The position numbers and the translations under genes are program-made. From contig NZ_WKJZ01000001.1 of the NCBI RefSeq assembly GCF_009763245.1, positions 434,001 to 498,000 of the forward strand: 64,000 nucleotides of DNA, read 5' to 3'. A model generated the notes under the pieces. It saw only the letters and a list, made by a program, of their open reading frames with translations, ran no database searches and was not told the DNA's origin. Position 1 is the first letter of the stretch; each line of letters opens with the position of its first letter. Of this stretch, positions 12,877 through 25,136 are shown in pieces. The DNA comes from Pseudomonas xionganensis (lineage in GTDB: Bacteria > Pseudomonadota > Gammaproteobacteria > Pseudomonadales > Pseudomonadaceae).

Positions 12877-15800
12877 TCAGGCCTCTGCCGTGGCCTGCGC
12901 CTTGATCCCGTAGAACACGCAATAAAGCACCGGTAGCACCACCAGGGTGAGCAGGGTGGCGAAGCCCAGGCCGAACATGATCACCACCGCCATGCTCTGG
13001 AAGAAGGCGTCGGTCAGCAGCGGGCTCATGCCCAGGATGGTGGTCAGGGCGGCCATGGAAACCGGGCGCACGCGGCTGATGGAGGCTTCTTCCACGGCCT
13101 GCAGGGCATCCTTGCCGCTGGCCAGCTGCAGCTGGATTTCATCTACCAGGACGATGCCGTTCTTCACCAGCATGCCGCTCAGGCTGAGCAGGCCAAGCAG
13201 GGCCATAAAGCCGAAGGGAATGCCGGTGAGCAAAAAGCCCAGGGTTACGCCGATCATCGCCAGGGGCACGGTCAGCCAGATCACGGTGGCGCGCTTGAAC
13301 GAGTCGAACAGCAGGATGGTGATCATAAACATCACCAGATAACCCAGGGGCAGGCTGCCGAATACCGCGCCCTGGGCATTGCGCGAGCTTTCGTATTCAC
13401 CGCCCCACTCCAGGCTGTAGCCCTCGGGCAGGGGGATGGCTTCGACCTCGGGCTTGATGCGCTGGAACAGCTGGGCCGCAGTTTCGCCGCTAAGCAGGGC
13501 CGGATCGGCCTGCACGGTGAGGGTGCGCTTGCGGTCCAGGCGCATGATCAGCGGATCTTCCCATTCGGTGGCAAAGCCCTGCAGCACCTGCTCGATGGGC
13601 AGGTAGATGCCGCGCACACTGCTCCAGATCTGCAGGTCACCCAGGCTGTCGGCATTCAGCCGCTCACTGTCGGGGGGGCGCGCGACAATCGGCAGCAAAC
13701 GGGTGCCGTCACGGTACAGGCCGACCGTGGTGCCGGAGAAACTCATGCGCAGCAGTTCGTCCAGCTCATGCTTGTCCACCCCCAGCTCGCGGGCACGGGC
13801 CTCGGCGAACTGCGGGCGGATCAGCTTGGTGCGCTCGTGCCAGTCGTGCATCACCGCATTGGCCACCGGGTCCTGGCGCATCCGCCGAATGGCTTCACTG
13901 CCCAGTTGGCGCAGCACATCGGGGTCGGCACCGATAAAGCGCGCTTCGATCTTGCTGTCGTTGCCAGGGCCAAGCATCAGCTGCTTGAACTTGGGTTTGA
14001 CCTGCGGGTACTGCTCGGCAACATGCAGTTCCAGCTGGTTGATCAGCGGCTCGATGCGCTCCAGGTTGTCGGTGCGCACCAGCAGCTGGGCATAGTTGGG
14101 GTACTGCTTCTGCGGCGAGTAGGTGAGGATAAAGCGCAGGGCGCCCTGGCCGATGCTGCTGCTGACCGTGGTCACCCCTTCCTGCTGCAGTACATGCTGA
14201 TCCAGCTCGGCCACCAGTTGCTCGGTGTAGCGGATATCGGTGCCCTGGGGCAGCCACAGGTCGATAAAGAACATCGGCGTGTTGGATGGCGGGAAGAAGC
14301 TCTGGCGCACCTTGCCGAAACCGCCGATGGCCACCACCAGCAGCACCGCCAGCAGCCCGAGGGTCAGGCCACGGCGCTTGAGGGCGAAGTCCAGCAGGGC
14401 ACGGTAGGCGGTGAAGATCACCCCGCCATAGGGATCGCCCTGATCCTGGCTGGTCAGGGTCTGGTTATCGCGAAAGAACAGGCTGGCGAAGAAGGACGTC
14501 AGGGTGATGGCGGTGACCCAGCTGAGCAGCAGGGAGATCAGCAGCACCTGGAACAGTGACAGGCAGAACTCGCCGGTGGAGTCGTCAGACAGGCCGATGG
14601 GGGCAAAGGCGATGATGGCGATCAGGGTGGCACCGAGCAGCGGCAGGTTGGTCTGCTTGACGATGGCCCGTGCTGCTTCCAGGGTACTCTGGCCGCGCTG
14701 ACGGCCAACCAGGATGCCCTCGACAATGACAATGGCGTTGTCCACCAGCATGCCCAGGGCGATGACCAGGGCGCCGAGGGAGATACGCTGCAGCTCGATG
14801 CCCAGCATGCGCATGAAGATAAAGCTGCCGAGCACCGTCAGGGCCAGGATCAGGCCGATCAGCAGGCCGCTGCGCAGGCCCATGAAGATCAGCAGTACGA
14901 CGATGACGATGACCACCGAGGCGACGAAGTTGATCACGAAGTCGCGCACCGAGCTTTCCACTTCGGCGGCCTGGTCGTAGAACACCTGCAGCTGCATGCC
15001 GGCCGGGCGCTGGTTGTCCAGCTCGGCCAGACGCGCATTGATTGCCGCGCCCACGTCCACCACGTTGACCTTGGGCGCGAAGGACACGCCGAGGGTCAGG
15101 GCCGGCTGGCCGTTCATGCGGTAGAGGTTGCTCGGGGTTTCGCTGAATCCGCGGCTGACCTGAGCGATATCGCCGAGGGTGATCTGCTGCGGGCTGCCCG
15201 GGTCGCTGATCACCAGGCGCTCAAGCTCGCGTACATCCTGCAGCTCGCCGGTGGGGTGCAGGCGGATCGATTCGCTGCCGGCGAGGATGCGCCCGGCGTT
15301 GGACACCACGTTCTGCTGGCTGAGCACCTCGGCCAGACGCTGCGGCGCGATGCCCAGGCTGCTCATCTTGCTGCGCGAGATTTCCACCTGCACCTGCTCC
15401 TGGCGCACGCCGGCCAGGCTGACCTTGCCCACACCCGGCAGCAGCACCAGCTCGCGGCGCAGGTAGTCGGCGAAGTCGCGCAGTTCCTGGGCGCTGTAGC
15501 CTTCGCCGGTAAGCAGCAGGAAAAAGCCGAACACATCGCTGAAGTCGTCGCGCACCTGGGGCGGATTGACCCCTGGTGGCAGGTTGGGTTGCAGGTCGTT
15601 GATCTTGCGCCGCAGCTCGTCCCAGATCTGCGGGATCTGCTCGGCCTTGTACTGGCTGTGCAGCTCCAGGCTGATTTGCGACAGCCCGGCGCTGGAGATG
15701 GAGGTAACCTTCTTGATCGAGGGCAGCTGCTGGATGGCGTTCTCCAGCGGGTAGCTGACCTCCTCTTCCACCTGCTGCGGCGAGGCGCCGGGGTAGCTGG

Positions 15801-15945
15801 TGATGACCATGGCGTTCTTCAGGGTGAAGGACGGGTCTTCCAGGCGGCCGATGCCGAGAAAGGCCAGTAGCCCGCCGATGCCCAGCACCAGGGTGACCAG
15901 CCAGCTGGTGACGCGACGCTGGATAAAATAACCGGCGATATCCAT
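12877..15945 (-). CDS. RND-family efflux transporter permease (AcrB/TriC type)
   Basis: A 1022-residue inner-membrane proton-driven exporter. It has the usual topology: one N-terminal helix, a large periplasmic porter loop (about 35-330), six helices, a second loop and six final helices. Helix 4 reads LGMLVDNAIVIVEG, so the second Asp of the AcrB proton-relay pair is Asn, as in the TriC-like branch. Helix 10 keeps the lysine (SGMLVKNGIVLVDEIQ). It starts the base after the stop of the adaptor gene, so they are one operon. No outer-membrane channel gene is adjacent, so it presumably uses a shared TolC-like protein. Substrate unknown. Confidence 0.93.
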   Translation of the reverse strand: MDIAGYFIQRRVTSWLVTLVLGIGGLLAFLGIGRLEDPSFTLKNAMVITSYPGASPQQVEEEVSYPLENAIQQLPSIKKVTSISSAGLSQISLELHSQYKAEQIPQIWDELRRKINDLQPNLPPGVNPPQVRDDFSDVFGFFLLLTGEGYSAQELRDFADYLRRELVLLPGVGKVSLAGVRQEQVQVEISRSKMSSLGIAPQRLAEVLSQQNVVSNAGRILAGSESIRLHPTGELQDVRELERLVISDPGSPQQITLGDIAQVSRGFSETPSNLYRMNGQPALTLGVSFAPKVNVVDVGAAINARLAELDNQRPAGMQLQVFYDQAAEVESSVRDFVINFVASVVIVIVVLLIFMGLRSGLLIGLILALTVLGSFIFMRMLGIELQRISLGALVIALGMLVDNAIVIVEGILVGRQRGQSTLEAARAIVKQTNLPLLGATLIAIIAFAPIGLSDDSTGEFCLSLFQVLLISLLLSWVTAITLTSFFASLFFRDNQTLTSQDQGDPYGGVIFTAYRALLDFALKRRGLTLGLLAVLLVVAIGGFGKVRQSFFPPSNTPMFFIDLWLPQGTDIRYTEQLVAELDQHVLQQEGVTTVSSSIGQGALRFILTYSPQKQYPNYAQLLVRTDNLERIEPLINQLELHVAEQYPQVKPKFKQLMLGPGNDSKIEARFIGADPDVLRQLGSEAIRRMRQDPVANAVMHDWHERTKLIRPQFAEARARELGVDKHELDELLRMSFSGTTVGLYRDGTRLLPIVARPPDSERLNADSLGDLQIWSSVRGIYLPIEQVLQGFATEWEDPLIMRLDRKRTLTVQADPALLSGETAAQLFQRIKPEVEAIPLPEGYSLEWGGEYESSRNAQGAVFGSLPLGYLVMFMITILLFDSFKRATVIWLTVPLAMIGVTLGFLLTGIPFGFMALLGLLSLSGMLVKNGIVLVDEIQLQLASGKDALQAVEEASISRVRPVSMAALTTILGMSPLLTDAFFQSMAVVIMFGLGFATLLTLVVLPVLYCVFYGIKAQATAEA

Positions 15946-17040
15946 TTACAGCCCCCGCTCGCGAACCCAGGGCCGAATCGCCTGACCTTCCTCCAGCTCG
16001 GCGCCACCCACGGCAACGATCTGCTCGCCGGGCTCGATGCCGCTGAGGACCTCGATGCTGTTGCGGCTCAGCTGGCCCACCTCGACCTGGCGCGCCGTCA
16101 GGCGTAGCATGCCATCCTGCTCGCGGGCCACCCACACCTGCTTGACCTCGGGGCTGCTGTCGTCCGGGCTGAACACCGCCTCCACGGGCACCAGCAGGCG
16201 GCTGCCCAGGTTATGGCTGATCTGGGCGAAGTCGACCTTGACCGTGGCGCTCATCCCCGGCAGCAGGTTGAGGCCTTCGGGACGCGGCATGGACAGGGTC
16301 ACCTGATAGGTCAGGGTCTTGGGGTCGGGCTGGGTGCTGTGTTCCTTGTACACCGCCTCGAATTCGCGCTCGGGCAGGCTGTCGAGTACCACGCTGGGGT
16401 GATAGTCGCGGGTTTCCTCGCGGCGGCTGAGGTTGGCCAGCAGGTTTTCCGGCATCTGGAACAGCACATCCAGCTGGTCGCCACTTTGCAGGGTGACCAC
16501 GGGCTGCTTGGCCTGCACCACCTGGAAGTTGTCCACATGGGTGCTGGCCACCACGGCATCGAAGGGTGCCAGCAAGCGGGTGTATTCCAGCTCCTGACGG
16601 GCCAGGCTGAGCGCCGCACTGGCCGAGTCCAGGGTGGCCTTGCGCTGGTCGTACTCGGCGCGGGAGATCATCTGCCGCTCCAGCAGCTTGGCCATGCGCT
16701 GGAACTGGGCGTTGGCCAGGTCATAGCTGGCCTGGCGATCACGCACCCGCAGGCGCTGGTCGGTGTCTTCGATACTGGCGATCAGCTGGCCCAGCTTGAC
16801 CCGCTGGCCCTGCAGCACTTCCAGGGTCTTCAGCTGGCCGCCGATGCGAAAGGACAGCTCGGCTTCCTCGGTGGCCTTCAGGCGTGCGGGGAACTCGCGC
16901 AGGCGTGCACCGGCCGGGTCTTCCACGGTAAAGAGTTTGACCAGGCGTGGCGCCTGTTCCCGGGGGGCGGGGGCCTGATCGCAGGCACTCAGCAACAGGC
17001 CGGCCGGCAGACACAGAAGGAGCAGGGGGCGAAGGTTCAA
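15946..17040 (-). CDS. RND efflux periplasmic adaptor lipoprotein
   Basis: A membrane-fusion protein of about 364 residues. The N-terminus is a lipoprotein signal with lipobox LLSAC, followed by barrel-sandwich, coiled-coil (about 95-165) and beta-barrel domains, typical of the HlyD/AcrA family (AELSFRIGGQLKTLEVLQGQ; LLAPFDAVVAST). I chose the TTG at 17040, which has AGGGA eight bases upstream and gives a compact signal peptide (MNLRPLLLLCLPAG). An ATG at 17082 gives 378 residues but a poor signal sequence and ribosome binding site. It connects the RND pump to an outer-membrane channel. Confidence 0.9.
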   Translation of the reverse strand: MNLRPLLLLCLPAGLLLSACDQAPAPREQAPRLVKLFTVEDPAGARLREFPARLKATEEAELSFRIGGQLKTLEVLQGQRVKLGQLIASIEDTDQRLRVRDRQASYDLANAQFQRMAKLLERQMISRAEYDQRKATLDSASAALSLARQELEYTRLLAPFDAVVASTHVDNFQVVQAKQPVVTLQSGDQLDVLFQMPENLLANLSRREETRDYHPSVVLDSLPEREFEAVYKEHSTQPDPKTLTYQVTLSMPRPEGLNLLPGMSATVKVDFAQISHNLGSRLLVPVEAVFSPDDSSPEVKQVWVAREQDGMLRLTARQVEVGQLSRNSIEVLSGIEPGEQIVAVGGAELEEGQAIRPWVRERGL

Positions 17041-17218
17041 GATGGCTATCCCTAATCTGGCGAGATCAATGAAAAAGGGCATCCTTGGGATGCAATGGAC
17101 GAGAGTTTAGGTGTTAATCGCGGCTATCTCCATGTGGCCGGCTGACACGGCGCTGGCATCCGCGACCTGTCGGGCAGGCATGGCTTAATATGGCGCATCT
17201 TTTTCTGGATGCTTGCCC

Positions 17219-18973
17219 ATGCCTCAACGCCAGGGCCATTACCGGGTTGTGTTGCGCCTGCTGCTGATCGCCGGTGGTCTGCTGGCCAGTGTCTGGCTGG
17301 CTGGCCACTATGCCGAGCGCCGCGCCTGGGAGTCGCGCAGCGTTGAGGCGCGCGAGCAGCTGCAGTTGTATGGGCAGTCGCTGCACACCCTGGTCGAGCG
17401 TTTTCGCTCGGTGCCCGAGGTACTGGCCCTGGACAGCGATATCCGCGCCCTGCTGCGGGCGCCGGACGAGCGCCTGCTGCGTCGGGCGATCAACCAGCGC
17501 CTGCAACGCCTGAATCAGGCGGCCGGCTCCACCGTGCTCTACCTGCTGGATGCCCAGGGCACCACCCTGGCGTCGAGCAACTGGCGTGAGTGGAGCAGCT
17601 TTGTCGGCAACAACTACGCCTTTCGCCCCTATTTTCAGGATGCCGTGGCCCAGGGCGCCGGGCGCTATTTTGCCGTGGGGGTGACCACCGGGATTCCCGG
17701 CTACTTTCTCTCCCGTGCGGTTTACGCTGAGGATCAGCGCCTGCTCGGGGTCTTGGTGGTCAAGCTTGAGCTGGAGGATCTGCAACGCGAATGGGCCAGC
17801 CAGAGCGGCGTGCTGCTGGTGGCCGACCGCCATGGCGTGGTGATCCTGAGCAGCCGTCCGGCCTGGCGCTTTCGCGCCCTGCAACCGCTGAGCAACGCCA
17901 CCCAGGAGAGCCTGGCCGAGGTGCGCCAGTATGCCGAGCAGGCCTTGCAGCCGCTGCCCAGCGAGCTGCGCCGGGAGCTCGATGCGAGCAGCCAGTGGCG
18001 CCGGGTGGATGGCCCGGAGGGGCTGCGCGACTACCTCTGGCAGCGCCTGAGCCTGGCCGAGGAGGGCTGGACCCTGCACCTGCTGAGCGAGCCGAACAAC
18101 CTCGGCGAGAGCCTGCGCAGTTATCGCCTGGCCGCCGCCGGGGTGTGGATGACCCTGGCCTTTCTGCTCCTGTACCTGGCCCAGCGGCGCAAGACCCAGC
18201 GTCTGCAGGCCGGCATTCGCGAGCGCCTGGAGCGCGAGGTGGCGCTGCGCACCGCCGAGCTGCGCGAGGCCCAGGACGGCCTGGTGCATGCGGCGAAGAT
18301 GGCCGCCCTGGGGCAGATGTCGGCGGCCATGGCCCATGAGATCAACCAGCCGCTGACCGCCATGCAGATGCAGTTGGGCAGCCTGCGCCTGCTGCTCGAT
18401 AGCGGTCGGCAGGACGAGGTGCGTGAGGGCTTGCAGCGGATCGACGCCCTGCTGCAGCGTATGGCCGCGCTCACCGGGCACCTCAAGACCTTCGCCCGCA
18501 AGCGCCCGGCCGGCCTCAGCGAGCGCCTGGGCCTGGGCGATGTGCTGGAACAGGCCCTGCAGTTGCTGGCGCCGCGCCTGCGCAGCGAGCAGGTGCAGAT
18601 CCACAGCGAGATCGACGAGGGCGCCCAGGTGCTGGGCGATGCCATTCGCCTGGAGCAGGTGCTGCTCAACCTGCTCAACAACGCCCTGGATGCCATGGCG
18701 AACAGTCCCCAGCGGCAGTTGCAGATCGCTATCCGCCGTGAGGCCGACAGCTGCGTGCTGAGCATCGCCGACAGCGGTGGTGGTATTGCCGAGCAGGACC
18801 TGGCGCATATCTTCGAGCCCTTCTACACCACCAAGCCGGTGGGCGCCGGCCTGGGCCTGGGGTTGGCGGTGTCCTACGGCATCGTCCGCGAACTGGGCGG
18901 CAGCCTGCAGGCGCGCAATGGCGAGCGCGGTGCGGTATTCGAGTTGCGCCTGCCGGCGGCGGCAAATCGATAG
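17219..18973 (+). CDS. DctB-like sensor histidine kinase
   Basis: A 584-residue membrane sensor. TM1 (about 11-29) and TM2 (about 304-321) flank a periplasmic double-PAS region with the DctB signature SFVGNNYAFRPYFQDA (about 127-142) and YFAVGVTTGIPGYFLS. After a short coiled coil come the phosphoacceptor His373 in AMAHEINQPLTAM and an ATPase domain with the N box (LLNNALDAM), DSGGGI and GAGLGLGLAVS. The family senses C4-dicarboxylates or related organic acids and acts with a sigma-54 activator, the next gene. ATG 17219 is preferred over the TTG two codons earlier. The likely target is the downstream TAXI-TRAP transporter. Confidence 0.92.
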   Translation: MPQRQGHYRVVLRLLLIAGGLLASVWLAGHYAERRAWESRSVEAREQLQLYGQSLHTLVERFRSVPEVLALDSDIRALLRAPDERLLRRAINQRLQRLNQAAGSTVLYLLDAQGTTLASSNWREWSSFVGNNYAFRPYFQDAVAQGAGRYFAVGVTTGIPGYFLSRAVYAEDQRLLGVLVVKLELEDLQREWASQSGVLLVADRHGVVILSSRPAWRFRALQPLSNATQESLAEVRQYAEQALQPLPSELRRELDASSQWRRVDGPEGLRDYLWQRLSLAEEGWTLHLLSEPNNLGESLRSYRLAAAGVWMTLAFLLLYLAQRRKTQRLQAGIRERLEREVALRTAELREAQDGLVHAAKMAALGQMSAAMAHEINQPLTAMQMQLGSLRLLLDSGRQDEVREGLQRIDALLQRMAALTGHLKTFARKRPAGLSERLGLGDVLEQALQLLAPRLRSEQVQIHSEIDEGAQVLGDAIRLEQVLLNLLNNALDAMANSPQRQLQIAIRREADSCVLSIADSGGGIAEQDLAHIFEPFYTTKPVGAGLGLGLAVSYGIVRELGGSLQARNGERGAVFELRLPAAANR

Positions 18974-19101
18974 GGCGGATGGCGCTGTATCCACCCGCCT
19001 GGATTGCCCCGTTGGTGGATGTGAAAAGTGACATCCACCCTACAAACTGGATACCTCGGATGCATGGCGGCGTAGGGTGGATAACGCTGTTTTTATCCAC
19101 C
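18971..19101. repeat. GTAGGGTGG/CCACCCTAC inverted repeat cluster (copy D, three units)
   Basis: Three related hairpins lie in tandem: TAGGGCGGATGGCG...TATCCACCC (18971-18995), GGTGGATGTGAAAAGTGACATCCACCCTAC (19014-19043) and GTAGGGTGGATAACGC...TATCCACC (19072-19101). They separate the kinase from its response regulator, which is unusual since such pairs are normally adjacent. Confidence 0.85.
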
Positions 19102-19178
19102 ATGGGGCGGCGCGGTGACGCTGAATCCCTCGATAAAAAACTAGGCGTTACACTGCGCCGCTGGAACCAGGAGGTGCT

Positions 19179-20522
<1,344 letters not shown>

Positions 20523-20541
20523 GGCGGACCTGCCAAGGTAC

Positions 20542-20616
20542 GTAGGGTGGATGACGCCTTTTTCATCCACCGATACAACCACCGCCGGTGGATAGGTGAA
20601 GCGCTATCCACCCTAC
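20542..20616. repeat. GTAGGGTGG/CCACCCTAC inverted repeat cluster (copy E)
   Basis: Two hairpin units: GTAGGGTGGATGACGCC...TCATCCACC (20542-20571) and GGTGGATAGGTGAAGCGCTATCCACCCTAC (20587-20616). It occupies the first part of the 324-base gap after the response regulator gene; the rest of that gap holds the activator sites and promoter. Confidence 0.85.
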
Positions 20617-20650
20617 ACGGCTGTTGGGGGCGCATGAGCGTCCTGCTTCG

Positions 20651-20694
20651 GCAATTTTCCGCTTAGCCGCCTTTCGCGATAGGCGATTTTCCGC
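20651..20694 (+). promoter_or_regulatory. Paired upstream activator sites for the DctD-like regulator
   Basis: Two near-identical 12-base sites, GCAATTTTCCGC (20651-20662) and GCGATTTTCCGC (20683-20694), are spaced 32 bases start to start, about three helical turns. Their reverse complement GCGGAAAATCGC resembles DctD-type binding sites. The second is embedded in a perfect inverted repeat, GCGATAGGCG (20676-20685) / CGCCTATCGC (20692-20701). They end about 55 bases before the -24 box, a normal enhancer distance. Confidence 0.7.
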
Positions 20695-20748
20695 CTATCG
20701 CGCTCCGTCTAATCGAGCAAAACCGCTCTAGATCGGGCTTTCTGCGCC

Positions 20749-20764
20749 TGGCATGGCATCTGCA
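20749..20764 (+). promoter_or_regulatory. Sigma-54 (-24/-12) promoter of the TAXI-TRAP operon
   Basis: TGGCATGGCATCTGCA matches the sigma-54 consensus (TGGCAC, then TTGC) with GG and GC exactly 12 bases apart; the only departures are T for C in the -24 box and C for the first T of the -12 box. It lies 82 bases before the binding-protein ATG. Its presence behind a NtrC-type regulator gene supports direct control. Confidence 0.78.
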
Positions 20765-20846
20765 ATAGCTTTCGCAGTCTGGCGCTGGTCAACAGCGTCT
20801 AGAGTTAAAGCTCTGCATAAAGCCATAACAACGACGGAGAACCTCC

Positions 20847-21800
20847 ATGCGACTGACCAAACGTCTCAGCCTGCTCGCTGCAGCCGCAGCCTTTACTGCC
20901 AGCACCGCCGCCCTCGCCGCGCCGACCTTTATCAATATCCTCACCGGGGGCACCAGTGGCGTGTACTACCCCATCGGCGTGGGCCTGTCGCAGCTGTACA
21001 GCAATGGCATCGAAGGCTCGAAGACCTCGGTGCAGGCGACCAAGGCTTCGGTGGAAAACCTCAACCTGCTGCAGAGCGGGCGTGGCGAGCTGGCCCTGGC
21101 CCTGGGCGACTCGGTGAGTGACGCCTGGAATGGTGTGGAAGAGGCCGGCTTCAAGGCGCCGCTGAAAAAACTGCGGGCCATTGCCGGCACCTACCCCAAC
21201 TACATTCAGATCGTCGCCAACAAGGAGTCCGGCATCACCAGCCTGGAAGACCTCAAGGGCAAGCGCATCTCGGTCGGCGCGCCGAAGTCCGGCACCGAGC
21301 TCAATGCCCGCGCCATCTTCGCCGCCGCCGGCCTGAGCTACGAGGACATGGGCAAGGTGGAGTTCCTGCCCTACGCCGAGTCGGTTGAGCTGATCAAGAA
21401 CCGCCAGCTGGACGCCACCCTGCAGTCCTCGGGCCTGGGCATGGCGGCGATCCGCGACCTGGCCGCGACCCTGCCGATCACCTTCGTGGCGATTCCCGCC
21501 GAGGTCACTGCCAAGATCGATAACGCCGCCTATCAGGCTGCCGCGATCCCGGCGGGTACCTACGACGGTCAGGACAGCGATGTGCCCACCGTGGCCATCC
21601 AGAACATCCTGGTCAGCCACGAGGACGTCTCCGAGGAAGTGGCCTACCAGATGACCAAGCTGATGTTCGACAACCTGGAGCGCCTGGGCAATGCCCACTC
21701 CGCCGCCCAGGACATCAAGCTGGAAGGCGCCGCCAAGAACCTGCCGATCCCGCTGCACCCGGGTGCCGAGCGCTTCTACAAGGAAGCCGGCGCGCTGTAA
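20847..21800 (+). CDS. TAXI-family TRAP transporter solute-binding protein
   Basis: A 317-residue periplasmic protein. A signal peptide (1-24, ending ALAA) is followed by FINILTGGTSGVYYPIGVGL, the TAXI family signature, and SVGAPKSGTELNARAI at about residue 140. TAXI proteins deliver organic acids or amino acids such as 2-oxoglutarate or glutamate to a fused TRAP permease. The start follows ACGGAGAACCTCC. The DctB/DctD-like regulators upstream suggest a di- or tricarboxylate-like ligand; the exact substrate cannot be read from sequence. Confidence 0.94.
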   Translation: MRLTKRLSLLAAAAAFTASTAALAAPTFINILTGGTSGVYYPIGVGLSQLYSNGIEGSKTSVQATKASVENLNLLQSGRGELALALGDSVSDAWNGVEEAGFKAPLKKLRAIAGTYPNYIQIVANKESGITSLEDLKGKRISVGAPKSGTELNARAIFAAAGLSYEDMGKVEFLPYAESVELIKNRQLDATLQSSGLGMAAIRDLAATLPITFVAIPAEVTAKIDNAAYQAAAIPAGTYDGQDSDVPTVAIQNILVSHEDVSEEVAYQMTKLMFDNLERLGNAHSAAQDIKLEGAAKNLPIPLHPGAERFYKEAGAL

Positions 21801-21821
21801 GGCTGTTGAAGGGTTGGCCGG

Positions 21822-21928
21822 GTAGGATGGGTTGAGCATCGCGATACCCATGCTGCACGGTCTGAGCCTGGTGACAGCCTTCACCATCGCTCGATGGGTT
21901 ACGCCGCTGTGCGGCTAACCCATCCTAC
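21822..21928. repeat. Long inverted repeat inside the TRAP operon (copy F)
   Basis: GTAGGATGGGTT (21822-21833) pairs with AACCCATCCTAC (21917-21928). Inside, further arms (GATACCCAT; ATGGGTTACGCCGCTGTGCGGCTAACCCAT) can form alternative hairpins. The sequence is a variant of the GTAGGGTGG family. It lies between the binding-protein gene and the permease gene and could lower expression of the permease relative to the binding protein. Confidence 0.8.
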
Positions 21929-22034
21929 CCAGGCATCACTGTCCTAGAGCTGCGAATAAAACCGGCGTGCGTTGCACGGCAGGTTTTGTTGGCGACTCTG
22001 AACTTATCCATGCGCCAACGAGGGCATTAGCTCC

Positions 22035-24058
<2,024 letters not shown>

Positions 24059-24062
<4 letters not shown>

Positions 24063-24475
24063 TCGGCCTGTGTCTGGGCCTGGCTGGGGCGGTCTGGGCC
24101 GAAGTGCCCGTGCCGGCCTTTACCCTGGCCTGGACACACAGCATCGAGAAGGTGCGTTGGGAAGAGGATTACCGCATCACGCCCGAGGGCCTGCTCCTCG
24201 GCGAGGCGCGGATCAAGGGTTCCGGGGCCGGCATGGAGATTCCAGACGGCGCCGAACTGCGCGAGGGCAGTTGGCATTACCAGCGTCAGCTACCCCCCTT
24301 GCAACCGCTGCGCTTGGGGCGAACCCCCGAGGCAGGGGATTATCAACTGTGTTTCAACCAGCGTTGCCACTCGATGAGTGCATGGCTCGGCCCGCCACAA
24401 GCGAGTCAGCCGGCGTTGGAACTCTGGAGCTGTGAGCAAGGCTCCCCCGCTGCGGCGGGCCAGGACGGCGGTTAA
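24059..24475 (+). CDS. DUF1850 domain-containing protein, TAXI-TRAP accessory
   Basis: A 138-residue protein that overlaps the permease by four bases. It has a short hydrophobic N-terminus resembling a signal peptide (MIGLCLGLAGAVWAE), then FTLAWTHSIEKVRWEEDY, the DUF1850 signature, and GAGMEIPDGA. DUF1850 genes are frequently found next to TAXI-TRAP permeases, and the tight coupling here suggests a part in transporter assembly or function. Function unproven. Confidence 0.82.
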
Positions 24476-24520
24476 TCCCCGTCTGCTCCCAAGGCCACAA
24501 GCCCTGGTGCTGTAGAGGAG

Positions 24521-24554
24521 AACCCCCATGTGGCGCAGGCCTGTGGGGGTTTTG
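24521..24554 (+). terminator. Rho-independent terminator after the TRAP operon
   Basis: AACCCCCA (24521-24528) pairs with TGGGGGTT (24544-24551) and is followed by TTGTTCTTTT. It lies 46 bases after the DUF1850 gene, ending the operon that starts at the sigma-54 promoter. Confidence 0.8.
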
Positions 24555-24620
24555 TTCTTTTGGCCTGGGGGGCTTGCTGGTCTAGGCTTGCAGGGTCAGC
24601 CATTAGCGGAGAGCCCTGCC

Positions 24621-25136
24621 ATGCGCCATCTACGTCTTACCCCCCTGATCCTTGGTCTTTGCCTGGCGCCAGGCCTGGCCAGTGCGGTCGATCTGCAGCC
24701 GGGGCTGTGGGAGATCAGCTCGCAGCAGATGCAGGTCGATGGCCAGAGCATGCCGGGCATGCAGCAGATGATGGAGCAGTTGAAGAACCTGCCCCCCGAG
24801 CAGCGTCAGATGATGGAACAGATGATGGCCCAGCAGGGTGTGCAGCTGGGCGATCAGGGCGTGCGTATCTGCCTCAGTGCCGAGCAGATCGCCCGGGAAG
24901 AGTTCGCCATGCCGGATCTGCAGGACGGCTGTCGCCATGAGATCGTCGAGCGCAGTGCCCAGGCCTGGAAATTCCGTTTCAGCTGCCCGGATGGCGACGG
25001 TGAAGGGGAAACCCGCTTTATCGACGGCAAGGCCTTCCACAGCCAGTTCCGTGGCATGCACGGCGGCAAGAGCACCCGCATGGAGAGCCATGGGCGCTGG
25101 GTCGGTGCGGACTGTGGTGGCTTGCAGCCTCAGTGA
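24621..25136 (+). CDS. DUF3617 family periplasmic protein
   Basis: A 171-residue exported protein. A signal peptide (about 1-20, LGLCLAPGLASAV) precedes LQPGLWEISSQQMQVDG, the DUF3617 signature, then a Met/Gln-rich central segment with repeats of MMEQ, and a C-terminal region with paired Cys residues (VRICLS and DGCRHEIV). ATG 24621 was preferred over the open frame back to 24528 because it gives a proper signal peptide and follows GGAGAG. The tail overlaps the convergent gene by 7 bases. Function unknown. Confidence 0.82.
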   Translation: MRHLRLTPLILGLCLAPGLASAVDLQPGLWEISSQQMQVDGQSMPGMQQMMEQLKNLPPEQRQMMEQMMAQQGVQLGDQGVRICLSAEQIAREEFAMPDLQDGCRHEIVERSAQAWKFRFSCPDGDGEGETRFIDGKAFHSQFRGMHGGKSTRMESHGRWVGADCGGLQPQ

